A stretch of DNA of 64,000 nucleotides from Pectinophora gossypiella (GCF_024362695.1 NC_065415.1:2955438-3019437), one strand, 5' to 3'. Positions 22,201 to 33,151 are shown, counted from the stretch's first letter. The notes: generated by a model from the sequence alone, not told the origin. A program made the numbers and translations.

Positions 22201-23439
22201 CTTAAACTTGTTTTAAACGCTATGCAGCCTCGTTACACATTTTCTCAGTAAGATTTTTGAATTTGATATAAAAAGAAATTTTGATATTGGTAAATAAATT
22301 GAATAACATATTTACGAGATTGGATTTCTAAATTAAAATTTCAGTCGCATTGCAGACGACGATTTAAAATTAAATCCTTCTTAAATTAATTTACAGTGAA
22401 AGTGACTTTGTGTTAGAAATCTGTTTGATACTTACAGTCTGTCCAGCGCTCTCTCATTTAATGAAGAAAGTGCTTCTTTGCCGATTGAGACACTAGACCC
22501 TCATTAATTAGTTTAAAGACATCGGTTATAAGGTTATCAACCCCAATCTAGACCTCATTTTATTATATCGGTTTCTCTATTACATTGACATCACAAATTG
22601 ACATTGACACTTCCCTCAATCGATCCACATCAATTATCTCTGCTTACGGACTTTTTGGCGGAAACGGGAACGGGTCAGTTGCTTTCTTCATTGAATAATC
22701 TAAATAATTAATGTTTTGTGGTTAATGATCGCATTATGTTAGCGGGAAAACATTCGCAATATTGGGATATTCAATAAACAAAGTGTACCTATCTATTTTC
22801 GCTTCGTGCCAACAAGCCGCTTTTTAACTCGAAAGTTTATGCGGACTAGGAGTCTGCTCGGAGGGTGGGAGTTTAGGTTTCATCATTCATCGTCATCACC
22901 TTTAATCATTTGAAATATCATCTTATCGTATACATATCGTTGAAATATCTTTAAACGTTGACGTTTCAATGATATGGTCAATTTAAGTTGGATATTTCTT
23001 GAAATATGACCGTTTCATGAAATGGTTGAATACATCATGAAATGATCAATTCTACAATCTGGCCACGACATATATAATATATATTAACATGAAAACAACT
23101 CGTGTTTTAAACATACTCACAGTGTGCACCTTTTGCTCATTAACACTTTGATTAAATGGGTGATTGGGATTACTGTCTGTCTCGCGCGTACTACGCGGGA
23201 TAGCGGAAAATGATTTTTTAAAGTTTTCACTAATACTCAGGACAACAAGACAATGGGCTCGTCCAATCAAACATACATACTTACAAAGTATTCCTTTAAC
23301 ACATGCGAGCGAAACACAATTCCTTCAAATAGCACTTCTGGAGCTATTTTATTTTACATATTACCACTTATATGCGAATGAAAGTCATCTGGAAATCTGC
23401 CTTTTGTTTCCATTTAATTCCCAACACACCTGCTTCCTT
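19246..23439. other. Long AT-rich stretch without recognised features
   Basis: Over four kilobases I found no repeat shared with the rest of the window and no frame with a recognisable domain. The longest frames, 20793-21173 (minus, 126 aa) and 23164-23601 (plus, 145 aa), have AT-driven or repeat-driven composition. 22940-23040 has short GAAATAT / ATATTTC inverted words only. Distant exons of an intron-rich gene cannot be excluded. Confidence 0.4.
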
Positions 23440-23660
23440 TCACAGGATGTGGATTTGTCTTATCCACCTTATCCTTGCGAAGACAACGTCGGTAAGTCTA
23501 TATCGTTAAGTTTTATTATTTTATCTTCCCGAGCGTGTTGTAAAATCCGACAGAGGGATTGTGTCCTTTCTGACATGATGGACAATTGTTATGGGCGATA
23601 AGCTTAACCTTTGTCACAATAAGGTACATCATGTCCATCTTAGGACTTCGTATCAACGTT
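23440..23660 (-). repeat. Repeat-I copy, inverted
   Basis: GTAAAATCCGACAGAGGGATTGTGTCC, in the opposite sense to 16850, together with ATGGGCGATAAGC and TAGGACTTCGTATCAACG identifies the family. It overlaps the end of the 23164-23601 frame, which argues against that frame being a gene. Confidence 0.55.
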
Positions 23661-23744
23661 GAAATTTATCTTTTTTGCTACTTGGTGTTTGAGCTAGTAG
23701 CCTGGGACCAAACGGTTAACCTTCCGAAGCACTGACTCATCAAA

Positions 23745-23890
23745 TCAAATCAAAAATCAAATCAAATATACTTTATTGCACAGAACTAAAATTTTAACAA
23801 TCAGACAAAACACATGAATACAGTACAATTTGGGCGGCCTTATTGCTCTAGAGCAATTTCTTCCAGGCAACCAACAAAAGGAAACAAACA
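23745..23890 (+). repeat. Repeat-L: LINE 3'-UTR-like fragment
   Basis: CAAATATACTTTATTGCAC, then GGCGGCCTTATTGCTCTAGA and GCAATTTCTTCCAGGCAACC, recurs at 52615-52880. The CAAAT repeats at the start look like a LINE tail. No protein-coding part is present. Confidence 0.6.
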
Positions 23891-23935
23891 TTTACAACTC
23901 ATCTGACGGAATCATCTGACTTTTTGTGTCAATCG

Positions 23936-24210
23936 AGTGATTCAGCCTGCAAAGTCTTAACCAAACAACTCTCAAAAAGTAATTTCAATCTTCCCATCAC
24001 TACCATCATCTTCCGGTTATTAGTAATCGTTACATGAGCCCTGTCAGGGGCCTTTGGCCGCTCAATCATGACCCTGATACCAGGGTTGATGAGGCTGGTA
24101 TTCCACCTCACAACGTACACGATAAGAAGAAGAATCTTCCCATCGGGAATCGAATCCGGACCTTCAGATCGTAAGATTATCGCTCTAATCACCGGGCTAT
24201 GGAGGCCGTT
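23936..24210 (-). repeat. Old SINE-A with a younger SINE-A inserted in it
   Basis: The outer copy is in minus sense: its body (CAGCCTGCAAAGTC, AACCAAACAACT) lies left and its tRNA-like head (GGGAATCGAATCCGGACC, GGGCTATGGAGGCCG) right. Inside, 23999-24132 is a 5'-truncated plus-sense A1 copy ending GATAAGAAGAAG. AATCTTCCCATC at 23987-23998 and 24133-24144 is the 12-bp target duplication of the inner insertion. Confidence 0.8.
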
Positions 24211-25193
24211 AAATAAATAATAAGCTAGCGAAAATCCGATCCAAATTGCGATTCAAGATGTCAAGAATCCAAAACGTTTAATGGTCTAGCCGCAGCCACT
24301 CACATCTTATTCTCGCCTTATCAAGAGACAGGAAAGTATGAATTTCACTGCATTAATTCCCGTATAAATATTTGTAAGCTCGTGTTCCCCTTCTGAATTC
24401 GCGAGGAGTTTCAACAAAGGATCAAGTCGCATTTGATTAAACTCCATACGGTATTGCGTTTTGGAATTTTCCTCAAATAAGGAGGGACTTGAGAGTCGGG
24501 AAATTGATATGGAATGGCATTAGAAACTCGTATTTCCTCGACGTAAATGGACTTTATAACGTTAAATTACATTGAGTTGTTTGGAATGTCCAAATACGTT
24601 TGGTTATCCTCTTCATCTTACAAAAAGGCCATTGTAATTACTTAATTCTTACGAAGGAATTAAGTTTTTTTGATATAAGTAATTATGTTTTATTTATTTA
24701 TTTAAAGTTTCACGCCTGTATTTTCGAAAGGGTTTGCAGATGTGTATCTAATATATACCCACTCTTCGCCAGTTATATTTGCAAATGGAAAAAAATGCTA
24801 CATATATACTTAGACTTGATTTTTACAAATATTCAGAACGCCAAAACGGCCATTAAAAAGCTGTAGAAAATGTAAAATTTGTCTAACCCAACCAGGGAGG
24901 TTAAAAACGCCACATAGAAGCAACTGAGGGCCTCCTTTGAACAGAGAGCACGTGCATCCCCGAACAAGATAGTAGTATCTATATACTACGGCTTTTATAT
25001 ACATGACACGAATTTTAATATGATTATTTATATGTGACATAATGTATATCCTGTTGACATGTTTAACCATTTAATTTAATTTATTTTATTGCATGGTATT
25101 TAATTTTATTTTATTGTATTTTTTATTGCATTGAAATGTAATTTGTAATGCTATGGGACTAGTACCTGAAATAAACGATAAATAAATAAAATA
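24211..25193. other. AT-rich spacer, nothing recognised
   Basis: 25070-25190 has ATTTTATTG repeats and an AATAAACGATAAATAAATAAA-like end that may be a retroposon tail. No gene signal was found. Confidence 0.45.
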
Positions 25194-25279
25194 CATCTAA
25201 GAAAGCAATGTTGCCATTTGACATTCCACACTTACTTTTAAATGCGCAAATGTCAAATTGCAATATTGCTTTTTAGATG
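25194..25279. repeat. Small palindromic element, arms about 31 bp
   Basis: CATCTAAGAAAGCAATGTTG at the left is mirrored by CAATATTGCTTTTTAGATG at the right, with GACATT / AATGTC inside. It is 86 bp and has no ORF. No second copy was seen in the window. Confidence 0.6.
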
Positions 25280-26394
25280 AATGTGGTCTTTTTACCCGCT
25301 TGGTTGTAAGTTCTTGTGAATATCAAAACGGTTCCTTTAACCCGAGGGAACGTCATTAAAACCTTTTAGAACCCACGTGTGTATGTGCATAAAACGCAAA
25401 GGGTTGCTTTAATGAAGTGACTGCCAAGCTGCAACTGCTGGCGGGCTGATTCTGTAATCTTGTTACCCGACATCGGCGAAGAAAAAAAGAGGTCTTAGAT
25501 TTTGTGAAACGATATGAGGATTTGAAGCGAGCTCGTGGTGCATTGGTGACTTCAATTCTCTAGGACTGGGAGCGAAAACTAACAGATTTTTAAAATAAAA
25601 ATAACTGTTTTTATCGCCCCTATTTTCAAATGTAGATAAACTTTGTCCATGAGACTACGTAATCCGGATAAATATTTTAAAATAAAACATCGAGATAAAC
25701 CACTGAATTTGACTTTATGAGTTTGGATTCATGTTTGGATCGTGAATTATTGATGAGACATGGTTTCCAGGATTTGTTGCCGGTAATGGTAATAGGCTCA
25801 CCTTCTTACATGGAGCTTATATATAGCTAGCGAGGAGTGGTTATATGTCTACTCTAAAAGCCCAAAGCGCGGTAAATCTTACGATATAACTATAAACTTC
25901 TGGTATATAACAACGAGATAAAACAGCGAGTAAATACGCGCTACTAAAATTGTTCGGTCCAGCGATAGACGCAGACAAAAAACTCTTTTGATAAGTAAAA
26001 TCTAATGACTAAATCACAAGCAACCCTTACGTAATTCTGCCTATATTGCGATCGTTTTGAAAGACATAGGATAAAAAGCATTTACTTCCGCGCGCGATAA
26101 TCTAAGTCCACGCGAACGAAGTCGTGAGCGGGAAGCTTTTCAAAACTAAACAAAACCTTTTAAAACTGCAACAATTCAGAATAAGGAGGCGAGTAGGTAC
26201 ATTCACAAGACACTTCTTGCTTTTGCGAGGGCGGTCGAGTGTTTTCAGCGAGTTTTATACACTGACTTATTTAGTTCAAACGAATTCACAGACTTTGGAC
26301 CAACTGAAAGAGGAAGTATAGTGTATGGATGAAGTTTCTCTGATACAAAGCGTCCTTTTAAAACTTAAACCTCGTTGTTGTTACATAACATAAC
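25280..26394. other. Spacer, nothing recognised
   Basis: No shared repeat or coding signal was found. The frame at 26124-26321 has no recognisable domain. Confidence 0.45.
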
Positions 26395-26560
26395 ATAAAC
26401 AGCCTATATATGTACCACTGCTGGGCACAGGCCTCCTCTCAGTCAACCGAAGGAGTATGGAGTATACTCCACCACTCTGCTCCACTGCGGGTTGGTGGAG
26501 GTGTTTCTACGGCTAATAGCCGGGACCAACGGCTTAACGTGCCCTCCGAAGAAACGGAAA
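26395..26560 (-). repeat. SINE-A (A2 tail) fragment, inverted
   Basis: The A2 tail in reverse (AGCCTATATATGTACCACTG, CTGGGCACAGGCCTCC) is followed by GAGTATACTCCACCA and CGGCTAATAGCCGGGACCAA. The head is lost. Confidence 0.75.
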
Positions 26561-26647
26561 TCTAGACCGCAGATATTGTAAATTATTACTAATATTATAA
26601 ATGTGAAATCAACTAGGGAAAGTTGAGATCCGTAAGCAGACATAATA

Positions 26648-26765
26648 TCATCATCATCAATTTAAAAGCCACGCACTTGTCGGTGTAGCATTTTCCATTC
26701 CAGTCTATCAAAGGCCAATTTTTTGACTTCCCTATAAGACACGACGTTAACCTTTTCTTTTCTTT
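26648..26765 (-). repeat. LINE-like 3' scrap
   Basis: An ATCATCATC tail followed by GCACTTGTCGGTGTAGCATT and CCCTATAAGACACGACG makes this the third member of the family at 8775 and 19137. Confidence 0.55.
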
Positions 26766-26837
26766 AGACATAATATGCTTAGTACTATCTAAAAATGTAT
26801 TTATATTACATTCCAAAGACGGACTTAAGCCCACAAT

Positions 26838-27004
26838 CGTGACCCCAAGATCACGTTGCTAGCGACGTCGCCGCATAATTCATATTAAAACGCGACGTAG
26901 ACAAAGCGTCGCCAAGTGAGTTAACTGCTGCACATTTCATTTAAGAATCCATTTATAAATTGTTCGGCAGCGTCGCTAGCGACGTGATCCTGTCGTCCCG
27001 GTGA
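26838..27004. repeat. Palindromic element ending GATCACG...CGTGATC
   Basis: GATCACGTTGCTAGCGACG (26849) is mirrored by CGTCGCTAGCGACGTGATC (26971-26989) with one difference in the core. The outer flanks (GTGACCCC / CCGGTGAC) extend the pairing weakly. The arms are CG-rich against an AT-rich background. No ORF. Confidence 0.7.
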
Positions 27005-27206
27005 CTAACGGGCCTTAGAGTGCTTACTGCAATATAGGTCGCGAGCGAAAAGCTAAAACTTTTAATAAGTCGCTTTTGGTCATAATCTCACCTGAGAATA
27101 AAACAATACGGCCTAAGACGGTATCAGTAAATGTTCATTATTATACCAAGACAAGCCATTAAAGTCTTTAGCTGTTTGCATAAAAAAGGAAAAATATTTT
27201 AATTAA

Positions 27207-28455
27207 ACTTTAAAGCTACAGCAGTTCCAGAGATTGGCCTGCTCTGCTATTACCGGCTGCATGAGAACTGCACCTACTGCAGCACTAGAAGTAATTCTGA
27301 GCTTGCCACCCCTGGACCTGATCGTTAAACAGGAAGCCACGATGGCAGCGATGAGACTTCGCAACACCGGGATATGGGATACAAATGGCATAGGCCCACA
27401 TACCAAAATTCTAGACAGGGCAATACAACATCAGAAACTTTTACTCGCCCCATGCGACAGAATCCCACAAACACAGATTACAGAAAGAAACTATGTGATA
27501 AGTCTGCAGGAAACAGAGCGAGATCAATCCGGCATCAGGGAACTCCGCATCTACACAGATGGTTCCAAAATGTCCTCAGGGACGGGTGCCGGAGTCTTCT
27601 CTCTCGACTTAAACATTAAAAAATCAGTGGCTTTAGGAAAATACAGCTCCATTTTTCAATGCGAATGTGTAGCCATAATTCAGGCCGCCAGCACAGTGAG
27701 GAAGAGAAATGTCAAGGGTTATGACATCAGAATCCTCTCAGACAGCGCAGCTGTCTTACAAGCCCTAAATAGTGACAACATAACCTCGGGGCTAATATAC
27801 GAGTGCCACAGAGAACTGCAGAAGATGGCCTTAACTAACAAGGTTACCCTGCAGTGGATTAAAGGGCACAGTGGATCGCTGGGTAATGATGCCGCCGACG
27901 AACTGGCAAGGAGAGGATCAGACACAAGGATATATGGACCCGAACCAATCCTACCGATACCTTTCAGTCAGTTACGCTCGTGGGTACGGGACCATACCCT
28001 GCAACTACACAACGACAGATGGGCACAGCTGTCCACATGCAGACAGTCGAAGGATATCATGCCTATGATATCCAAGAGCTTCACTCGTCGACTGCTTCGC
28101 TTAAACCGCAATGACCTTCGAATAGTAGTGGGCAGTATTACGGGTCACTGCCCACTCAACAAGCACCTATTTAACTTAGGGATAACGGACAGCCCACTTT
28201 GCAGAGGCTGTCTAGACGCAGAAGAAACTGCCCCCCATGTAATCCTGGAATGCACGGGAGTGTCAGCACAACGGGTAAAAATCCTCAAAGAAATGGGGTC
28301 GCTCCGCGAAGCCTGTGAAAACCCCAGGAGGCTTCTGAGCTTCTGGAAGGAGATAGGTTGGCTTACGTAGTCAACAATCACACGCATAATGGGCCATCTT
28401 AGAGTCTAAATGCGGAAAACAGAGCCCACTAACATAACATAACAAACATAACATA
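27207..28455 (+). mobile_element. 5'-truncated LINE carrying an RNase H domain
   Basis: Only the last part of the element is present: the end of its second ORF, a short 3' UTR and a 3' tail of ACATA repeats (28427-28455). The 5' edge is where the coding similarity fades, near 27207. The insertion has no visible reverse transcriptase and cannot move on its own. No target duplication was found. Confidence 0.8.
27216..28370 (+). CDS. LINE ORF2 C-terminus: RNase H domain and Cys/His finger (5'-partial)
   Basis: This is the end of a non-LTR retrotransposon polyprotein. RNase H would cut the RNA strand of the RNA-DNA hybrid during reverse transcription. The frame is open from 27216 and has no ATG at its start; the upstream part was lost by 5' truncation. 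The first residues (QRLACSAITGCMRTAPTAAL) are the conserved linker after the reverse transcriptase in such elements. Numbering from the TTG at 27234, the RNase H catalytic residues are visible: D109 in YTDGSK, E145 in CECVAI, D170 in LSDSAA, H212 in KGHSG and D222 in ADELA. A C-x2-C-x8-H-type finger (CRGCLDAEETAPH...C) follows near the end. There is no internal stop or frameshift over 385 codons, which is unusual for a dead copy and suggests recent insertion. The I/LOA/R1 superfamily is likely; the exact clade is not determined. Confidence 0.85.
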   Translation, partial: LQQFQRLACSAITGCMRTAPTAALEVILSLPPLDLIVKQEATMAAMRLRNTGIWDTNGIGPHTKILDRAIQHQKLLLAPCDRIPQTQITERNYVISLQETERDQSGIRELRIYTDGSKMSSGTGAGVFSLDLNIKKSVALGKYSSIFQCECVAIIQAASTVRKRNVKGYDIRILSDSAAVLQALNSDNITSGLIYECHRELQKMALTNKVTLQWIKGHSGSLGNDAADELARRGSDTRIYGPEPILPIPFSQLRSWVRDHTLQLHNDRWAQLSTCRQSKDIMPMISKSFTRRLLRLNRNDLRIVVGSITGHCPLNKHLFNLGITDSPLCRGCLDAEETAPHVILECTGVSAQRVKILKEMGSLREACENPRRLLSFWKEIGWLT

Positions 28456-29060
28456 ATTAAACTTTTCATTCTTTCTAAAATCTTAGTCGATATTGCCAAT
28501 ATAAGCCATAAAGCTCTTCCAATAAAGTTAACTCGCTGTTAATTAAGTAACGAAGATGAAATCTTCATAGAACTGCAGCGATTTTATTCTGTTTTAATAA
28601 CTGCTTCTATGCTGGAATGGGAACAAGATATAACAATACAAACAACAAAGTTAGCTACTTATTTTCCCGGCATTGAAAATACCTTTGTCCTGTGTTCATT
28701 CTAACATGAAAAGGCGATGAGTTCGGCTTATCATCATTCGATTTATCATAATCGATTTTGGTGTTCAGTACTAAGGCGTTTTGATTACTTGTAGTTTTTT
28801 AAATTGGCTGGATTCGATTGGCTGCTACTGGCTATGCTTAGCAGGCTTGACTACTCCTTAGCAAACTCCGGCCATTTAAGACTAAAATAAGACCCAGAAG
28901 GAGTAAATCTATGGTATAGTATCTATGGTAAGTCTAGCATAGCAGGAATACGAATGAGGATAAAACTGCCTATTTCTCCCGTTAGGTGGCGCTACTGTTG
29001 CGTGTTCTTAAATTTTGACAGTTCCCCATACTATAACATAATTATTATTATTGTTTGATT
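28456..29060. other. Spacer with minor repeat scraps
   Basis: 28870-28930 (GGCCATTTAAGACTAAAATAAGACCCAGAAGG) resembles 31497-31530. 28990-29030 (TTCTTAAATTTTGACAGTTC) resembles 4975-5005. No gene was seen. Confidence 0.45.
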
Positions 29061-29071
29061 ATATTTTTACA

Positions 29072-29400
29072 GCTTCCGTGGTCTAGTGGTTAGAGCATCA
29101 GGTTCACGATCTGGAGGTCCGTGTTCGATTCCCGATGGGGACATGGTCGAAATCACTTTGTGAGACTGTCCTTTGTTGGTAAGGACTTTTCAGGCTTGAA
29201 TCACCTGATTGTGTGAAAAAGTAAGATGATTCCGTGCTTCGGAGGGCACGTTAAGCTGTTGGTCCCGGCTATTAGCCGTAAAAACACCTTCACCAACCCG
29301 CAGTGGAGTAACGTGGTAAAGTATGCTCCATATCCCCTCCGGTTGATTGAGGGGAGGCCTGTGCCCAGCAGTGGGACGTATATAGGCTGTATATGTATGT
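29072..29400 (+). repeat. SINE-A (A2 tail), full length with 11-bp target duplication
   Basis: The copy runs from GCTTCCGTGGTCTAGTGGTT (box A) through GTTCGATTCCCG (box B) and the body to the A2 tail (CCCAGCAGTGGGACGTATAT, then TGTATATGTATGT). ATATTTTTACA at 29061-29071 and 29401-29411 is the target duplication, so these are the true ends and the family length is about 329 bp. Confidence 0.9.
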
Positions 29401-29418
29401 ATATTTTTACACTATATA

Positions 29419-29644
29419 CAGGGTGTTAGTGACATCGTAACGAAAACTTTGAAGGGTGGTTCAGGCCATGATTCTGAGTTGATATTAAGTAGAAATTTCC
29501 GTCGCAAAAGTATGGATTGGAAAATAATTAAAAAGAAAAGAAAAATTTTCATGAATTATTTGACACGAAATTCCACTTGATATCAACTCAGAATCATGGT
29601 CTGAACCATCCCCCTCAGTATTCGTTACGGTGTCACTAACACCC
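29419..29644. repeat. MITE-D, first of a tandem pair
   Basis: The element is a near-complete palindrome: CAGGGTGTTAGTGACATCGT at the left, the complement at the right (CGGTGTCACTAACACCC), with TTCAGGCCATGATTCTGAG and its mirror inside. Flanks are TA-rich, which fits a Tc1/mariner-type TA target. No ORF. Confidence 0.85.
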
Positions 29645-29679
29645 ATACCTACTTATATGGCTACCGTATGTACTTGTAC

Positions 29680-29905
29680 GGGGTGTAAGTGTCATCGTAA
29701 CGAATACTGAGAGGGATGATTCATCTGATTATTCTGAGTTAATATCAAGTGGAATTTTCCATCGCAAAAGTATAGAATTGAAAATAATTTAAAAAAACTA
29801 AAAAAAAATCATGAATTTTGCGACGGAAAATTCCACTTGATTTTAACTCAGAATCATGGTCTGAATCAACCCCCTCAGTATTCGTTACGATGTCACTAAC
29901 ACCCA
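29680..29905. repeat. MITE-D, second of a tandem pair
   Basis: A second MITE-D of the same size lies 35 bp after the first. It differs at scattered positions (GGGTGTAAGTGTCATCG at its left end), so it is not a fresh duplication of its neighbour. Confidence 0.85.
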
Positions 29906-29954
29906 GTATAAACTTCTGCGCAGCGTTTAATTGTAAAATTATAGTGTTACCTAT

Positions 29955-30267
29955 ATGTATTCCCGGGGCGGAGATTTACCGTTCTATATACGTCGTGTAA
30001 AACTGTATTCTATATATTATGTCGTCCTATACTTTATCCTATGACATAAGCACACCCCACACCCCGGACACTTCATACAAATTACCTCGTTTAACATAGA
30101 TACCACACATTGACGTTATCGTACTCGCGCATCTGTGTGTGTGACGTCTGACGCCATACGACTGAAGACTTAATTATGTCCGGGAAGGGGTGAGGTAAGC
30201 CTAGCTGAGCCACTGGTGGGGAGCGGAGTGTTGCCGTTCTATACGTAGTGTTATTCCTTATTTTATG
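29955..30267 (+). mobile_element. Element-E copy with an extra end
   Basis: 30050-30267 contains ACCCCGGACACTTCATACAA, GTCTGACGCCATACGAC and GGGGAGCGGAGTGTTGCCG and ends TTATTCCTTATTTTATGG. 29955-30020 is a second end piece (CGGAGATTTACCGTTCTATA), so two copies abut or one is duplicated. Confidence 0.65.
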
Positions 30268-30789
30268 GTATAAGTCCACTTGGGCCGAGAAGCGGTCGGA
30301 AAGACAGTAGGTACTAGTACTACTAATCTATATAAATAATAGCGAAAGGTCACTGACTGACGTCTGTTAGATGAGCGAGTGTTCATTCACATGAAATCTA
30401 ATATACTACAAGTACTAAAAGCCTCAAATTTTGCATGGTAGTTTCTTTTTTTGCAAGGGACGTGCACACTAATACGGGGTGCGTTTATTCAGGATCCAGC
30501 CTGGTCTTAAGCAAGGATGTGGTTTAAGGTGGAGCACACAAACGCAAACAGTGCCTTCTTGCCTTGAAAATCCCGAATTGATAAATGTTATGGGAACAAT
30601 GACAAATTGGCAAGACGAATACTGAGGAGAGGAGTGGCAGTTATGTGAGGCATTGACAGATGCTACAACGCTTCTGCATGGTGAGGAAGCTTGGTCTGAA
30701 GATCGCGGGGACCCCGGAAGCCTCTAAAATGTAATCCTGAAGGGGGTAAATGGGGTGGCAAAGTCTGTATGAATAATTTATTTAGCGGG
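30268..30789. other. Spacer with decayed repeat
   Basis: 30335-30420 (AGCGAAAGGTCACTGACTGA) is text common to insect retroposon 3' ends. 30580-30760 may be an old transposon-coding scrap but reads with stops. No gene was seen. Confidence 0.4.
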
Positions 30790-30985
30790 TCATCATCATC
30801 ATCATCATCAGCCGTACGACGCCCACTGCTGGGCATAGGCCTCCCCCAAGGATCTCGACGACAACCGGTCCTGCGCTGCCCGCATCCAGCGGCTTCCCGC
30901 GACCTTCACCAGATCGTCGGTCCACCTTGTAGCGGGCCTACCCACTGAGCGTAGTCCGACACGTGCGGCACCGACATTTAGCGGG
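30790..30985 (-). pseudogene. LINE ORF C-terminal remnant
   Basis: On the minus strand the frame reads RSVGRPATRWTDDLVKVAGS, then RWMRAAQDR and ends AYAQQWASYG before a stop. This is the C-terminus of a widespread family of insect endonuclease-reverse transcriptase ORFs, followed by a GATGATGATG tail (30791-30809 on plus as CATCATCATC). Only the last 55-60 codons survive. Confidence 0.7.
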
Positions 30986-31227
30986 TAGCATTGAATATTA
31001 TTATAAGTACCTATCATCACAGATACACGTGTTCTAGTAATCAAACCCGGTTATTGATACAGCAATATTGATGTTTGCAAAAAGCTGAAGGCTAATTAAT
31101 GGTTTGTGCTCTGTAAATATTTGACGTTTCTATGAACTTAAATAGACTAGAACAGTATTCCGTTGAAACGTGGTTTTCTAGGAAGAGAAATATTACACGA
31201 ATGCCGCTCTGTTGCTACGTCGGAATC

Positions 31228-31388
31228 CAGCCGGGTCTGCATGACAACCGCGCGGCGCGAATTATATCGAGCGCTTGGACCAACAAACGTTAAGAATGCT
31301 ATCTACGTAAATTGACGTCAAACGGCTATTGGGCCAAGCGCTCAATGTAATTAATTTGCGCGGCGCGGTTGAGATGCAGACCCGGCTG
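31228..31388. repeat. CG-rich palindromic element, arms about 60 bp
   Basis: CAGCCGGGTCTGCATGACAA at the left is mirrored by GAGATGCAGACCCGGCTG at the right. Inside, GCGCGGCGCG and GAGCGCTTGGnCC / GGnCCAAGCGCTC also pair. It is 161 bp, has no ORF and is MITE-like. No second copy is in the window. Confidence 0.75.
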
Positions 31389-31475
31389 ATGCTTTCTCTT
31401 ATGGTATATCGTATTCATTCTTACCGTATGCGGTCTAACGCGTATGTGCGAGCGAAACAAAGTCCGCGCTCGCTC

Positions 31476-31865
31476 CTCTTTACTCTTTAGCGGATTAAGG
31501 CCATTTAAGTTTAAAGTAAGACCCAGAAGGGGTGAGAGGTTGGCGAGTGAAAGAGAGTTACCGTTCTATAAGTAATCATCATCTCCCTAACGTAAACTCA
31601 CTAGATAGCATTTCTCACAAGGTCCGCTAACCTAACCTTAAGATTTGACAGGTCCAGTTTTTTTACCGAAGCGACTGCCTGTGTCCTTAAATCACGTTTT
31701 TGCGCAGGGAAAACCAGCCGAATACAGGTTAGGTCACATACCTCCGAAAATGCGTTTCTCGGGAATATGGGTTTCCTCACGATGTTTTCATTCACCGCTG
31801 AACACGTGATAATCATACCGTTCCGTACCGTTTATTATCGCACCGTTCTATACGTAGAATAAAGA
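31476..31865 (-). repeat. Element-E end interrupted by SINE-C
   Basis: Element-E text (GAGTTACCGTTCTATAAGTA) stops at about 31576, and SINE-C in minus sense occupies 31577-31815 (CATCATCTCCCTAACG to CACGTGATAATCAT, without the tRNA head). Element-E-like text (CACCGTTCTATACGTAGAAT) resumes afterwards. Confidence 0.65.
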
Positions 31866-33151
31866 TACGTTGCGATATCGTAGGACTCAGATAACGATAT
31901 TATATAGATAAACGGAGAGCTTTAGGTCTTTATGTCATCACATTAGGGCTATGTCAGGAATCTTTGCCGGCGCGATAAAAACCAGGGTTGCTCAACTGAC
32001 ACGACACGATAGAAGATGAATAGAAATCATGATTTTGAGTTTTTAAATTTCCTGTACTTTTAACTCGAATAGGGATAAATATGTTCTATTAATTAAACAA
32101 CGGCGGATGACAGAAGTCCTAGTATGGCTTTGAAATAGACTGCTTTGAGCGCCATCCCACTCGCGTCAGACAGAGCACTGTGCGGAAGACAAGCGGGAAA
32201 CCACTGCCCTATTTTTCCTTAAAAATGTACACCGAGAAGAGCATGGCTCTTAAATTAGTGATGATGAATTAAACCATTGCTTCTTGCACTAAATGCTAGT
32301 AGTTACGGAGAAAACAGTAATTACTCAGGAGCACATGTGTGCGATTTAATCCCAGGGTCTATTAGTGTTGTCATTCAAGATTAGTGCCTGGGGATTCCAG
32401 CTCATTTACACGTGGTCACAGCTTGGGATTCTGGATAGCCTAGACTAGATTAAGGTTCTCATAGATGACTAGGTTAACAGGTATTATAGATACGAGTATT
32501 AGGGATACTGTTAATCTCGACTGTATACCATCAAAAACAATGTATTAATTATCATTATCGTAAGTCCTATTCAGCCGTCGAGCCGAGTTCAAAGCAATTT
32601 AAAAAATGATTTTACTAATGGCACATTTTCATAAAATATTAGTTATCTTTTTTATCACTTTCAATTTCGAGACGCAAATATCTAAAAAGATGTATTCGTA
32701 ACAACACAGAAATCGTAACACTACAAAATATTGTAATTAGAAAGTTTAAATATGAAATTCTAAATATGAAATTCTAAATTTCAAATCTTTCCAAAACGGC
32801 GTGAACATAATTCCAATATATATTATGCATTTTAAAACACGCGGCTAATTTAAAAAGTTGGAGTTTCTCATAAAATTCGTTTCCAATTTCAAATAAACCG
32901 GTATGTTTCAAGTTGGCATAAGTGAAAACGAACGTACGTATGCCAACTTCTAAATGGATCCCAACTTTGGCGTTTAACTTGTTAGTAAGTTTTCCTGCGT
33001 TCTCGGCTTACCCATTTCACTGACTTATTTCGTCCGATAAATCTCAAAACTGCACCAAATGAAAGTATTTCGGAATGCGGGAAAAGTTTGCAAAACATGT
33101 ACCCATATGTGGAGGCATATGTCACATTCCTCTTGGATTCCGAGTTAATAT
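31866..33151. other. Spacer with one LINE-like scrap
   Basis: 32190-32275 ends ACACCGAGAAGAGCATGGCTCTTAAATTAGTGATGATG, like the tail at 1340-1370 and 8840-8880. The rest is AT-rich without features. Confidence 0.45.

Noticed and set aside
23164..23601. 145-aa frame as a gene
   Set aside because: No domain or signal sequence is recognised, and its last third overlaps inverted Repeat-I.
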